Positions 52,205-62,800 of a stretch of DNA of 64,000 nt are shown here, piece by piece (position 1 is the stretch's first letter; every line of letters starts with the position of its first letter). Location of the stretch: assembly GCA_951640165.1 (NCBI GenBank), contig OX621236.1, positions 28,202,948 through 28,266,947 on the forward strand, in the 5' to 3' direction. The notes under the pieces were generated by a model. It made no database searches, was not told the DNA's origin, and saw only the letters and a program-made list of their open reading frames with translations. The stretch comes from Pseudoips prasinana (Eukaryota; Arthropoda; Insecta; Lepidoptera; Nolidae). The translations under genes were made by a program, and so were the position numbers.

Positions 52205-55200
52205 CCCCCCCAATGGGACCACCTTGTCGTGGTGGGGGGGCTTACGGAAAAGCATGAGCTGTATATGATTACTGTCACCTTCACCTTGACCACACCCTAT
52301 ATCCTAAGGATAAATTAGGAGATACCAAAAGCCAACAACATCTCGGCTTAAACCTTTTCCAACTAACGGTCCCAAACCATACATTTGCAGCAGGTATGAA
52401 AAAGGTACTATTAAAAAGTAAATTACCCCAGGTAGGTACCAGTGTTAACCCCACTGGAGAATCCCACTCTGACACTAGCTCAGGCTGCCCCGCGTATTCT
52501 GGGGGGGGCAACGTACCACAGCTTCAAATAACAAGTGCATATGAAAAAGGCATGACACGATACAATTTACGCCCACTAAATCGGGGTGTCCGAAGTACAC
52601 TCGGAGCCCTCTCTCAAGGCAATGCACGTAAACAACGGAACTTGAAGAGAGTAAGTAATAATATAGTAGGCACAGACACTGACACAGTATCAACAAGCGA
52701 TGACACCGTGTCACTTTTTTCGTCTATTCCTTCAACACAACCCTCGTACATGTCAAAACCAATAAAATCTACTACTACGCTCAACAGTGTTGTGCAGGAG
52801 GACAATATAAGTCCGGAACTTGTACCCACCGCGAGTGTTTCTCTTAAGCGCTTACGATGGACACCTGAAATGAATATGTTCATACTGCGCACCTATCTAC
52901 AATTAACTGCTTTAGACACTGACAGAAAAACTTACCTAGAACCACTCCACTCCAAATTTATGGAAAAATTCCCAAATGTATGTGTAAGTCGACAAAGAAT
53001 AGGCGATCAACGTCGGGCTATAGTAAACAATAAGTTACTAACACAAGACACTATTGATAAGATACACGATGAGGTAAAAGAAGAACTAATACGCTTACAG
53101 TCAAACATTCAGTCACAAAGTGACCCGATTCGTGTGTACCAGCAAATAGAACATAATATAAGCCAACAAACTACACAAATCAGATTGAGATGGACCAATG
53201 AACACAACGAGGCTATTGTTAGATCATACTACCGAATAACAAATCTAGGTACGAATAATACCGCATATAGGCAACCTTTACACCAAGCGTTCATAAAAGC
53301 ATTCCCGTCATTAGGCCATATAAGTGAACAGAGGATAGCTGACCAGAAAAGACTCATATTTTTGAATAAATACATAAACGATGACAGGTTAAATATAATA
53401 AGACAAGAAATAAGTGAAGAACTAGGTAATAATAATGAAACTGAGAATAATAACGAAAATTATGATACACCACTCCCAAACATAAACTATGAAGGACGTC
53501 CTGAAGAACCTTTTCGTACAACACTGGCAGAATTTGATAGGGATATCCAAATAGACGAAATATTCCAACAGACGTTTCAATTTTACAAAGGCACCGAACC
53601 TACAAATAGAGTCTACATTCCTAGACAAAAATCTTCGAAAAAATTCGCGAAAGTTGTTGATTACCTAAATAAAGTAACTCTTTGTGAATATATTAATGAA
53701 AACAGCGATTTTAACACTCTACAGACTGCTATATATAGTGCGGCATGGACGGCTGCTAAAGTTAACGGTTCCAAACTACCACTACAGACCAGTGCTATAT
53801 CTCAGCAATCACACGGTGAACATAAGCCAAACTGGCAACGACGTCTAGAACAAAGGATACAAGAGCTGCGAACAAAAATTGGCAGGTTAACACATTACAT
53901 AAACGGAAATACAAATGAAAAGCTTTCACAAACCGTACGACTAATAATAGAACAACATAAAATTCACTCGGTGCACGAAGAACTAAATACACAACCCGCT
54001 CACGTACTAGACACCCTTAAACAAAAACTTAAAGTGCTCTCTAGCCGCCTGCAAAGATATAATGCGTGTACGCTTAGGAAACGACAAAACACTCAATTTA
54101 CACAAAATGAAAAGTTATTCTATCGTAGTTTAAAACAAAAGTCGTCAAACACCCAAGAAAATGCGCTAAGTAATCAGAATACTCCAGACCCAGAGAATCT
54201 GCAGAGTTTCTGGGCAAATATCTGGGAAAACCCCATTATTCATAACTCGGAGGCTCCATGGATAAAATCTGAGATAGAAAATAATACTCCCATAGAGCCC
54301 ATGGCCTTCGAATGCATTTACTATGAAACCCTTGTAAAAGTAATTAAGAAATTACATAACTGGAAGGCACCTGGATCGGATTTTATTCATAGTTATTGGT
54401 ACAAGAAATTCACAACGACCCACAAGTATTTACATAATTTTATTAACTTCTTCGTTCAAAATCCAAGTAGCATACCCTCTTACATAACAACCGGGATAAC
54501 GTATATGATACCTAAAGACCGAAATGACCCAACTAACCCAGCTAAATACCGACCCATCACTTGTTTGCAAACCTTGTACAAAATAATCACATCTTGTATA
54601 TGCGATCTTATATATCACCACGCTGATATCAACAATATCCTAGCCGAACAACAAAAAGGATGCCGAAGGTTTAGCCAAGGCTGTAAGGAACAACTAGTCA
54701 TAGATTCCGTTATTGTAAAAAAGGTAAATAAAAGTAAATCCAATATTTTTAGTATGTATATAGATTATAAGAAAGCTTATGATTCAGTCCCCCATTCTTG
54801 GTTAGTTCAAGTACTAGAAATCTACAAAATTCACCCTCAAATAATAACTTTCCTTAAAACGGCAATGACTAATTGGACTACTAGGCTAAAACTTAACAAC
54901 AGTATAGAGACTGACGCCATAAAAATACAGAGGGGTATATTTCAGGGCGATGCACTTAGCCCTCTTTGGTTTTGTCTTGCTTTAAACCCTTTATCAAACA
55001 TGTTAAACAAATCTTCATTAGGGTATCCATTGCAGTACACTGAGACTGAAGAACAGGTTAACCATCAGGTAAACTTCTTAAACCATCTATTGTATATGGA
55101 CGACATCAAACTTTATGCTGAAAATGAGACACAACTAAATGAATTAGCACAGTTGACAGAACATTTTACTAAGGACATCAAAATGGAATTTGGCATTGAT

Positions 55201-56698
55201 AAATGCAAAATAAATTCAATTAAATTAGGGCAGTCATTTCAACATCAGTACACTCTTGAGACAGGAGAAGAAATAGAACCACTTGACGAAAAAGAAACTT
55301 ACAAGTATTTAGGATACCATCAGTCATTACAGATAAACCAAAAAGAAACCAAACTTAAACTAAAACAACAATTTCAACATAGGCTTAACACAATTATGAA
55401 AACACAATTATACTCAGGGAATACTATAAAAGCAATCAACACATATGCTATACCCGTATTGACATATTCTTTTGGTATAATTCACTGGTCGCAAACGGAT
55501 CTTAAATCTCTCCAACGCGCTATTAACACCACGATGACCAAATTCCGTAAACACCATCCAAGATCATGCATCCAACGACTAACGTTACCAAGAAAGGAAG
55601 GCGGCAGAGGCCTTATCGACATCACGAACCTGCACAATAGACAAATTTCCACCATTAGACAATACTTTTTCTCCAAAATGGAATCATCCTCCCTGCATAA
55701 GTCTATAGTACAAAATGATAGTAAGTTTACCCCCTTAAATTTAAAAAGCCCCGTAGCACAGAACAATGAAAAACTAACAGAGAATAAGATAAAATTTGAA
55801 GAGTGGTCACAGAAGTCTCTACATGGAAGACATCTTCATGATATATGTCAACCAAATGTCGACAAAGAAGCGTCGAACGCATGGCTAAGTCGTGGTGAGC
55901 TCTTTCCGGAGACAGAAGGATTTATTCTTGGGATACAAGATCAAGTTATAGAAACGCGTAACTACCAAAAATTTATCATGCGTACTCAAATACCTACTGA
56001 TAACTGTAGACGTTGCAATAGTTGTCCCGAAACGATACAACACATAACAGGTGCATGCAAGGCAATTGTTCAAACTGACTATAAGCATAGGCACGACCAG
56101 CTCGCGAGTATAATACACCAAAAACTAGCTTACAAATATAAATTGATTAATACATCCCCAAAACCATACTATAAGTACAAACCCGAAGCTGTGTTGGAAA
56201 ACGCCAGCTACAAACTTTACTTTGACCGCGCTATTCTAACCGATAAAACTACTCACTACAATAGACCAGATATAACCCTTATAGATAAAATTAATAAAAC
56301 AGCACAGATTATAGACATTGCCGTACCTAACACACATAACTTACAAAATACTATTGCAGAAAAATTATCGAAATATACTGACCTAAAAATAGAAATTAGC
56401 CGTATTTGGAAGCTGAATCACGTGAACATAGTACCCATAGTTATGTCTACTACAGGCGTAGTCCCTAAGCAACTCCACCAATCGCTACAACTACTAGGTT
56501 TACCACAATATACTCATTATACTTTACAAAAAGCAGCCATATTAAATACTTGTAGGATAGTGCGTAAGTTTCTACAAAATACCGACCAAACATCACTTCC
56601 TTCCTACTTTCTTCTTTCGGGGTAGCACTTGGCCTAGGCCCGTGCTGCCTTAAGATACCGGCACAAGCCGAGATATACAGATGTATAAAAAAAAAAAA
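52205..56698 (+). mobile_element. Dong/R4-type non-LTR retrotransposon, apparently full length
   Basis: A ~4.5-kb element starts with a C-run/G-run hairpin (CCCCCCCAATGG ... GTGGTGGGGGGGC). It has one uninterrupted ORF and a short 3'UTR ending in a run of A. Both sides are TAA repeats. Dong of Bombyx is known to insert in TAA repeats, which fits. Confidence 0.85.
52396..56625 (+). CDS. Dong/R4-type polyprotein: Myb-like repeats, reverse transcriptase, restriction-like endonuclease
   Basis: The enzyme nicks a TAA-repeat target and reverse-transcribes the element RNA there. The ORF has 1409 codons and no stop. Two Myb/SANT-like repeats lie near residues 150-215 (LRWTPEMNMFILRTYLQL) and 262-330 (LRWTNEHNEAIVRSYYRI). 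The reverse transcriptase runs from about 640: NPAKYRPITCLQTLYK, YIDYKKAYDSVPH, FQGDALSPLWF and the catalytic YMDD at 900-903. The C-terminal endonuclease has the CCHC-type knuckle CRRCNSCPETIQHITGAC from C1204, then RPDITL with P1291/D1292, and D1307 in IIDIAVP. This PD-(D/E)xK layout marks the R2/R4 group and separates it from the AP-endonuclease LINEs elsewhere in the window. The start at 52396 is the first ATG after the leader and is likely, not certain. Confidence 0.9.
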   Translation: MKKVLLKSKLPQVGTSVNPTGESHSDTSSGCPAYSGGGNVPQLQITSAYEKGMTRYNLRPLNRGVRSTLGALSQGNARKQRNLKRVSNNIVGTDTDTVSTSDDTVSLFSSIPSTQPSYMSKPIKSTTTLNSVVQEDNISPELVPTASVSLKRLRWTPEMNMFILRTYLQLTALDTDRKTYLEPLHSKFMEKFPNVCVSRQRIGDQRRAIVNNKLLTQDTIDKIHDEVKEELIRLQSNIQSQSDPIRVYQQIEHNISQQTTQIRLRWTNEHNEAIVRSYYRITNLGTNNTAYRQPLHQAFIKAFPSLGHISEQRIADQKRLIFLNKYINDDRLNIIRQEISEELGNNNETENNNENYDTPLPNINYEGRPEEPFRTTLAEFDRDIQIDEIFQQTFQFYKGTEPTNRVYIPRQKSSKKFAKVVDYLNKVTLCEYINENSDFNTLQTAIYSAAWTAAKVNGSKLPLQTSAISQQSHGEHKPNWQRRLEQRIQELRTKIGRLTHYINGNTNEKLSQTVRLIIEQHKIHSVHEELNTQPAHVLDTLKQKLKVLSSRLQRYNACTLRKRQNTQFTQNEKLFYRSLKQKSSNTQENALSNQNTPDPENLQSFWANIWENPIIHNSEAPWIKSEIENNTPIEPMAFECIYYETLVKVIKKLHNWKAPGSDFIHSYWYKKFTTTHKYLHNFINFFVQNPSSIPSYITTGITYMIPKDRNDPTNPAKYRPITCLQTLYKIITSCICDLIYHHADINNILAEQQKGCRRFSQGCKEQLVIDSVIVKKVNKSKSNIFSMYIDYKKAYDSVPHSWLVQVLEIYKIHPQIITFLKTAMTNWTTRLKLNNSIETDAIKIQRGIFQGDALSPLWFCLALNPLSNMLNKSSLGYPLQYTETEEQVNHQVNFLNHLLYMDDIKLYAENETQLNELAQLTEHFTKDIKMEFGIDKCKINSIKLGQSFQHQYTLETGEEIEPLDEKETYKYLGYHQSLQINQKETKLKLKQQFQHRLNTIMKTQLYSGNTIKAINTYAIPVLTYSFGIIHWSQTDLKSLQRAINTTMTKFRKHHPRSCIQRLTLPRKEGGRGLIDITNLHNRQISTIRQYFFSKMESSSLHKSIVQNDSKFTPLNLKSPVAQNNEKLTENKIKFEEWSQKSLHGRHLHDICQPNVDKEASNAWLSRGELFPETEGFILGIQDQVIETRNYQKFIMRTQIPTDNCRRCNSCPETIQHITGACKAIVQTDYKHRHDQLASIIHQKLAYKYKLINTSPKPYYKYKPEAVLENASYKLYFDRAILTDKTTHYNRPDITLIDKINKTAQIIDIAVPNTHNLQNTIAEKLSKYTDLKIEISRIWKLNHVNIVPIVMSTTGVVPKQLHQSLQLLGLPQYTHYTLQKAAILNTCRIVRKFLQNTDQTSLPSYFLLSG

Positions 56699-56955
56699 AT
56701 AATAATAATAATATCTGGGGACAATGTCACACAGATCATCCTAGCCCCAAACTAAGCAAAGCTTGTACTATGGGTACCAGGCGAAGATATACATACTTAT
56801 TTAGATAGATAAATACATATATACATAGAAAACATCCATGACTCAGGAACAAATATTCGTGCTCATCACACAAATATTTGCACTTACCGGGATTCGAACC
56901 CAGGACCACCAGCTTCGTAGGCAGGAGCACTACCAACTAGGCTATGGTGACCGTC
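56699..56955 (-). mobile_element. tRNA-derived SINE family B, copy 2, target of the Dong/R4 insertion
   Basis: It is nearly identical to 18520-18778, with the same A box, B box (GGTTCGAATCC in minus sense) and CAAACTAAGCAAAGCTTGTA block. Its (TAA)n tail on the left is where the LINE inserted. Confidence 0.88.
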
Positions 56956-57068
56956 ATATTACTTTTATTACATTAGGCGTTCACTATTATGAGATGAATT
57001 ATATAAATACATTACTAAATTCTTATTACTTATATAAATTATAATGTATTATAAAAACATGTCGTGGA

Positions 57069-57188
57069 TCATTATTCACACACGGCCATCTGATCCCAAA
57101 CTAAGCAGAGCTTGTACTATGGAAACCAGATAACTGATATACTACATTATACTAATTTTCTTTTGTAAATACACACTTATATAGATAA
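57069..57188 (-). mobile_element. tRNA-SINE family C fragment
   Basis: It shares CATCTGATCCCAAACTAAGC and GAGCTTGTACTATGG with 29905-30060, and is cut off at the next repeat. No tRNA head is retained. Another scrap lies at 60258-60300. Confidence 0.6.
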
Positions 57189-57470
57189 CTAGCGGCCCGG
57201 TACTTGCTTCGCTACGTATAAGGCATAGTAATAAAAATAATTATTATTAAGTTCATTTATTCAAACAAAAAACTATATTAAATTGCTAAAAGATATTGAT
57301 TTTACACTTTTCAAGACGTGTTTTAAATTTTCTCTACGTACAAACCTTCCCTGGACTTCCACGAATAATTCAAGATCAAAATTAGCCAAATCGGTGAAGG
57401 CGTTGTTGAGTTATAACATTACATCGAAAAGTGGCTTTGATTTTTATATACGAGTAGGTATATAGATTAT
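57189..57470 (+). repeat. Dispersed repeat, second copy of the 25795 family
   Basis: AGCGGCCCGGTACTTGCTTC and CTTCCCTGGACTTCCACGAA match the minus- and plus-strand parts of 25795-25990. Confidence 0.7.
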
Positions 57471-57474
57471 AAGA

Positions 57475-57862
57475 AGTGAGACGGGCAAAACCGGGCGAGC
57501 ATGTATGAGGAATATAATAATGACAGTAAACGAGGCGCTCATAGCTAATGCTCTCACCGGTCCGTAAGCGATCGGCGAGGTTAAGTAACTAGGCTCGCGG
57601 TCAGTCCATAGATGGGTGACCGCCAAAGTGGTTTATTTTCTGAGCGTCTCCGTGCCTCGGAGGGCCCGTTAAGCTGTCGGTCCCGGTTGTAGTCATTAGA
57701 CAACAGTAGTTAAGCCATGTCAGAGGCCTACTGGGCGGCTTGAACAACTCTGACACTAGGGTCACCACTACTCATACGCTAAGCAAGCAAGTAAACGAGG
57801 CAAAAGAGGTGTGCAAATATCGTGACAAATGGAAATACATTGTCTCTGCCGGCGTGGGTCTA
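57475..57862 (+). mobile_element. RTE-type LINE 3' end split by a 5S-derived SINE
   Basis: The left piece has CGAGCATGTATGAGGAATAT. The right piece has CAAAAGAGGTGTGCAAATAT and TGGAAATACATTGTCTCTGC. Together they match 51700-51840. The SINE at 57537-57789 interrupts the codons. Confidence 0.75.
57537..57789 (+). mobile_element. 5S rRNA-derived SINE, copy 2, with 12-bp target duplication
   Basis: The head reads CTCTCACCGGTCCGTAAGCG, ATCGGCGAGGTTAAGTAAC and GTCCATAGATGGGTGACCGC. These follow the order and spacing of the 5S rRNA internal promoter and 3' half. A non-5S body follows, ending in AAGC repeats. AGTAAACGAGGC flanks it on both sides (57525-57536, 57790-57801), showing insertion into the RTE fragment. 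Confidence 0.88.
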
Positions 57863-57868
57863 TGTACA

Positions 57869-57994
57869 TACAGACGCCAGCACATCAAGCTACCCAAATC
57901 TGTCAAATTTCCGCAATTCAAAAGTGAACCTTATGCTTATAATATATAAAAGAAATTTGACAGATTGGGGTAGCTGGATGTGCTGGCGTCTGTA
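57869..57994. mobile_element. Palindromic MITE family 1, copy F
   Basis: Arms CAGACGCCAGCACATCAAGC and GATGTGCTGGCGTCTG are flanked by TA. Confidence 0.9.
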
Positions 57995-59813
57995 CCTATG
58001 TATGTATGTATAAGAAGTGATGTTAAACCTACATCTACCCCCACTAATGATTTAGTCAGTTTTGACCTTCATATATTTGAACGTCGATTACGATCACGAT
58101 GACTGGCGAATTAGGCGGTACCCCAGGTTTATAAATCCATGGTAAGCTTGTAGAGCAGTCTCTTTATTTGATAGTCTTGTTAGTCTCCACGGGGCACAGG
58201 TTAGTTTTGTTACAAGTTTATGTGCCCTGCAGTGAGACAGTAATGGTCTGCATCATCAAACTAAGACGAGATAAATTTTTGTATTTTACCGTTAAAATTA
58301 CCTACATCTTTAACTTTTAGCACAATTATTGCCGTCATCAATATGTGGACTAAATTTGAACATATTAAAAATTCCTTTAAATGTATTCGTTCTTTTGTCC
58401 CTTTATATAATATTTAGGATTTAAAAGAGTTTTTAGAAGCTTCATCACTTCTTATAATAAACTTAGGTAATGAATCATCTCAACGAGTTTGAGTATGGAG
58501 TTACCTGACACCCTGGATTAACATAGGCTATAATTTATAAAGTTTAACACGGGTAAAACCGCAGGGCACAGCCAGTTTTGAATATACCAGATAATTGGTA
58601 AAATTAGTATTTTTGAAATTTAAAACGGGGTAATTAGGTTTAAAGTCAGTTTTGTGTTTATGTCCCTAATTAGTTGACCACGACTGTATCTATGTAACTA
58701 GAAATAATAATGTATACAACTATATTACTACAAACATGTTCTGACTATTTACAAGCGCTTTTTTAAAGTCTACGTGAATAAAAACCTTTTTATTTTATTT
58801 ATTTGAATTAAGCTTTTTTATAATTGTTCAAACTGTCGTGAAATATGTCAAATTCAGAGCCATATGATCTGAATTTTACTTATGCTGCTTACACAGTTTG
58901 TGTCTCCCACTTGGTTGAATTATTCTTTTTACTATTTTAGCACGAAAAATTAAATCTCATCTACATATATACGTATATTTATTTGTATCTCGCTCTGTAG
59001 CCCTGTAAGTAAAAATATTAACGTCCGTCACACAAAGAGGTTTTTCTTTAAAACTACGCATCGTATCGATCTGAATTATAGTAGGCAGGTAAGCGTAGAT
59101 AATGCGCACATGCACTATCAATCAATTAACGAATTAAGTAATTATGCTAGTTCTTATAAAACTGGTTAGTAAACTTTGTATGGAGAGGTTGGCCTAAATT
59201 TAAAAAACACGCCGTCTCGCCAATTCAAAAAATATCTTAAGATAATACACAATTGTTAATCTAGTTTGGAAGTAAGGCTTTTGCCTACTACCTCAATGCA
59301 AATTAACCTTTTTTCGACATGACGTTTAGAATTGAAACTAACGTTAGCGCTCAATGTTCAGTTTGTTATGATGATTAATAAAATCAGAGTGGTCACTTGA
59401 AATGCACCACTTCGGATAATGGATAAACGTCAAATAAGCACGTCGTGCGATATTTAGCGATTTTTCCTCTCTCTCACATGCGCTGAGGCTGTAAAATTAG
59501 TTCCTTCCCGCGGTTTTCCTAGGAAACTACAACATAGGCCAATCAAAAAAGGATTCATAAGGATTCTAAAGGATAATATTTTTGTTGTTGTTGATAAATA
59601 TAATTTATTACCAACTAGCTGTCCCGGTCAATATCGTCTCACAGTCATCTCTCGTCGTTCGCACACTAATTTTTCAGATAATTTTAAATATGTGCTATTT
59701 TTTTTCGTACAATCTTTCTTAAACAATAACGTATACATAAAAGAAAGGTTTGGAAGTTGTGAGCGTACAAACATATCGATGATTTATTTATTTTATAGTT
59801 AGATATAATAATG
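57995..59813. other. AT-rich intergenic DNA with one repeat fragment
   Basis: 58490-58575 is an inverted copy of the 25745 repeat end (CACCCTGGATTAACATAGGC; GGTAAAACCGCAGGGCACAG). The rest shows nothing I can support and may include the 3'UTR of the next gene. Confidence 0.5.
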
Positions 59814-62800
59814 TTATTTGAATAACTGGTTCTGCTTTTCGTGCGATTCCCGGTAGGTCGAATCCATGTCACAGTCTATATAGTCTTCGTCGATACAACG
59901 ACGCGAGTCTGCATCGAATGCCAAACCATCATCGCACTGGAGCAGTCGTGCGTGGCCCAGCCGGCAAGAGTAGAACCTACGGCAGTTGCTTTCATCTCTG
60001 CAAACGAAATCGAAGCGAAGAATATATAAAAATATCTATATAGTGAAATATAGATTATAAATATAATTAGTAGTTTATGCGGGTTTAATCTGAAAGTATG
60101 TAGATTTATTTACAGAATGTTGCGGAATTGAGTTATAAACATACAATGTTTCACCTGTGAAATATATATTAATCTAGTTTCTATGGGATACCTCGTAAAT
60201 TTTGTGGGTGTCTATTCAAAATAATAATATTAATTGAGAAAATAGAAACATTATTCTCATACGGCCATCTGATCGCAAACTAAGCAGAACTAAGCCAGTA
60301 GGGATGCCACACGCCGCAAGCAGTCTGCATATCTGTTGTCGGTAAGGCCCAGAAAAATCAAGATCCGGGAGTCAAAGTGGAGAAGCGGAAGTTCAATGCC
60401 GCTTATAGGTCCAACAAGGGAGTTATTACCAAGGCCAAGGTAGAACATGTTGCCAGAGTTGGTGAGTGACTAGGAAAGTATCCCTCCCGGAGTCACGCTT
60501 TCTGGGCGTTCGCCAAAGCTGCTCAACGCAACTTCTGCCAGTCCAATCTCACCACCACTGCACAAACAAGATGGCAGTCTGGCCCATAGTGCTAAGGAGA
60601 AGGCAGATCTTCTTTGCCAAACCTTTGCCTCAAACTCGACTTTGGTGATGCGGGTGCCATACCCCTTACATCACACGGTGTGATTGCTCTCTGCCCGAAA
60701 TCCGCATAACGCAACGTGCATAGTAAGTCGAGCGGCCGGATGGCATCCCTTCAGTGGTGCTAAAGACGTGCGCCCCTGAGTTGACACCGGTTTAAACGCG
60801 CCTTTGCCGTCTCTCTTACAGCGCTAAAAGGGTTCCATCTTCGTGGAAGGTAGGCAACGTCCACCCTATTCCCAAAAAGGGTGACCGGTCGTACCCTACG
60901 AACTACAGGCCTATAGCGGTAGCATCTTTGCTGTCCAAGGTCATTAACTCTAATTTCCTACAATACGAGTACCTAGAGAAGCACCAGCTGATAAGCGATC
61001 GTCAGTATGGCTTCCGTCACGGTCGTTCAACTGGTGATATTTTAGTATATTTGATACACCGTTGGGCTCAAACCTTGGAAAGCAAGGGTGAGGCTCTAGC
61101 CTGTAGCCTTGACATCGCCAAGGCATTCGAAAGGGTCTGGCGTAAGGCTCTTCTATCGAAGCTACCCCATCATATGGAATCCCCGAGGGACTCTATAGTT
61201 GGATCACCAGCTTTTTGGACGGTTGGAGCATTAAAGTCGTAGCAGACGGTTGTTGCTCCGACACCAAAACCATTAACGCTGGCGTACCATAAACTCGGTG
61301 CTCTCGCCGACGCTATTCATTCTGCATATCAATGACATGCTATCTATAGAAAACATGCCTTGCTATGCTGATGACAGCACGGGTAATGCACGGTATAGCG
61401 GCCACCAGAATGTCTCTCGAAGGTACAAGAGAAATGTTGCAACTTGTGTCTTAAAGTCGAAGGTTCTATGAAAGGGCCTATGAATGGGGTGTAAAGAACC
61501 TAGTCAAGTTTAACCCCAATAAGACACAAGTGTGTGCGTTCACTGCGAAGAAGGACCCTTTTGTCGTAGCGCTCCGACTCCAAAGGTTTGATCTCCGTGT
61601 ATCCGAGAGTATTGGGATCCTCGGAATCGAAATTTCGAGCACCTGCCAATTTAGGGGTCATTTGGAGGACAAAGCCAACCTGGCAAGCATAAAGTTGGGC
61701 GTCCTGAATAGAGCTAGGTGGTACTTCACTACAAGACAGCGGACAGTGTCATCAGTCTGTAGAATCGAACCCACGACCAAGCAACCCCGCCAACTTGACT
61801 ACATTATGCTCTAGTATCGCCAATAAGGAAAACCTAATATATATACATACATATATATATTTCCGTTTGTGTTTTACTCACAGTATCATTACGGATCATT
61901 AGACTCATGAAATAAAACCAATGTGATTTAGTCAAGTATGAGATTCTACTTAGGCTTCTGACTACCCGCTACGATTGTCATAGATGATCTAGTAAAGGTC
62001 GAGGTCAAACACAAAACTCAGCATTCAATCCCCTTAACAACCAGATGCGCAATATCTATTATTACACATAAATCGACTGTGCGTGGCTTTTAAAAGGTAC
62101 TACTACATTAGATGTATAGGTATGTACCTATTATGAATTAAAATTACCATCTCATAAAAATTTACAATTTGAAGAACAAAGTGATAAGCCGTCTTACCTG
62201 TAATTGATGGTCGTGTCGATGGGTTTTCCATTTTCATCGAGATGAACATGAGGGCAAGCGAAGCCGAGAAACTCTGTAATATTACAAAAGGAGTAAAAAA
62301 TCAATTCGTGAGCACCACCTTTCCCCGGGTAAAATAGACGATTCCATAACTTACCCTTAACATTGCAGGTGGGTACATGGTGGGGCCAGTCGCAGAGGCT
62401 AGTATTTGGGTTGAAAGCCAGTCCATTGGGACATGTCATTTCGACAGCTTGCCCGCCAGAACATAAGCGGTAATGACCGCAGTTTTTCGGCGTTGTCATG
62501 GGGGACTGGAAGTAGCCATACTGATGAGGGCAATCTTCTGTTGCCTTTTCAGGCTCTGAGGAATAATGAAAAAAAGGATATAGTTAAAGTAAGTAAGTAA
62601 ATGTTTATTGTACATAAAAATAGCTTACTTACAATGAAATATGAACATGTTTAACAAGTGGAATGGATCAGGATTGAAGAAAAAGCAGTCGGGTATTATT
62701 TAGAGGAAGGACTTTTATTTACTTTGTAACAATCATCATATCAGCTGATTGAAGCCCACTGCTGGTCAAAAGGCCCCGTCAAAGATATCCATAATTTCCG

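Noticed and set aside
57537..57620. Possible 5S rRNA gene
   Set aside because: The 5' third and the 3' end of 5S are missing, it is fused to a SINE body and has target duplications.
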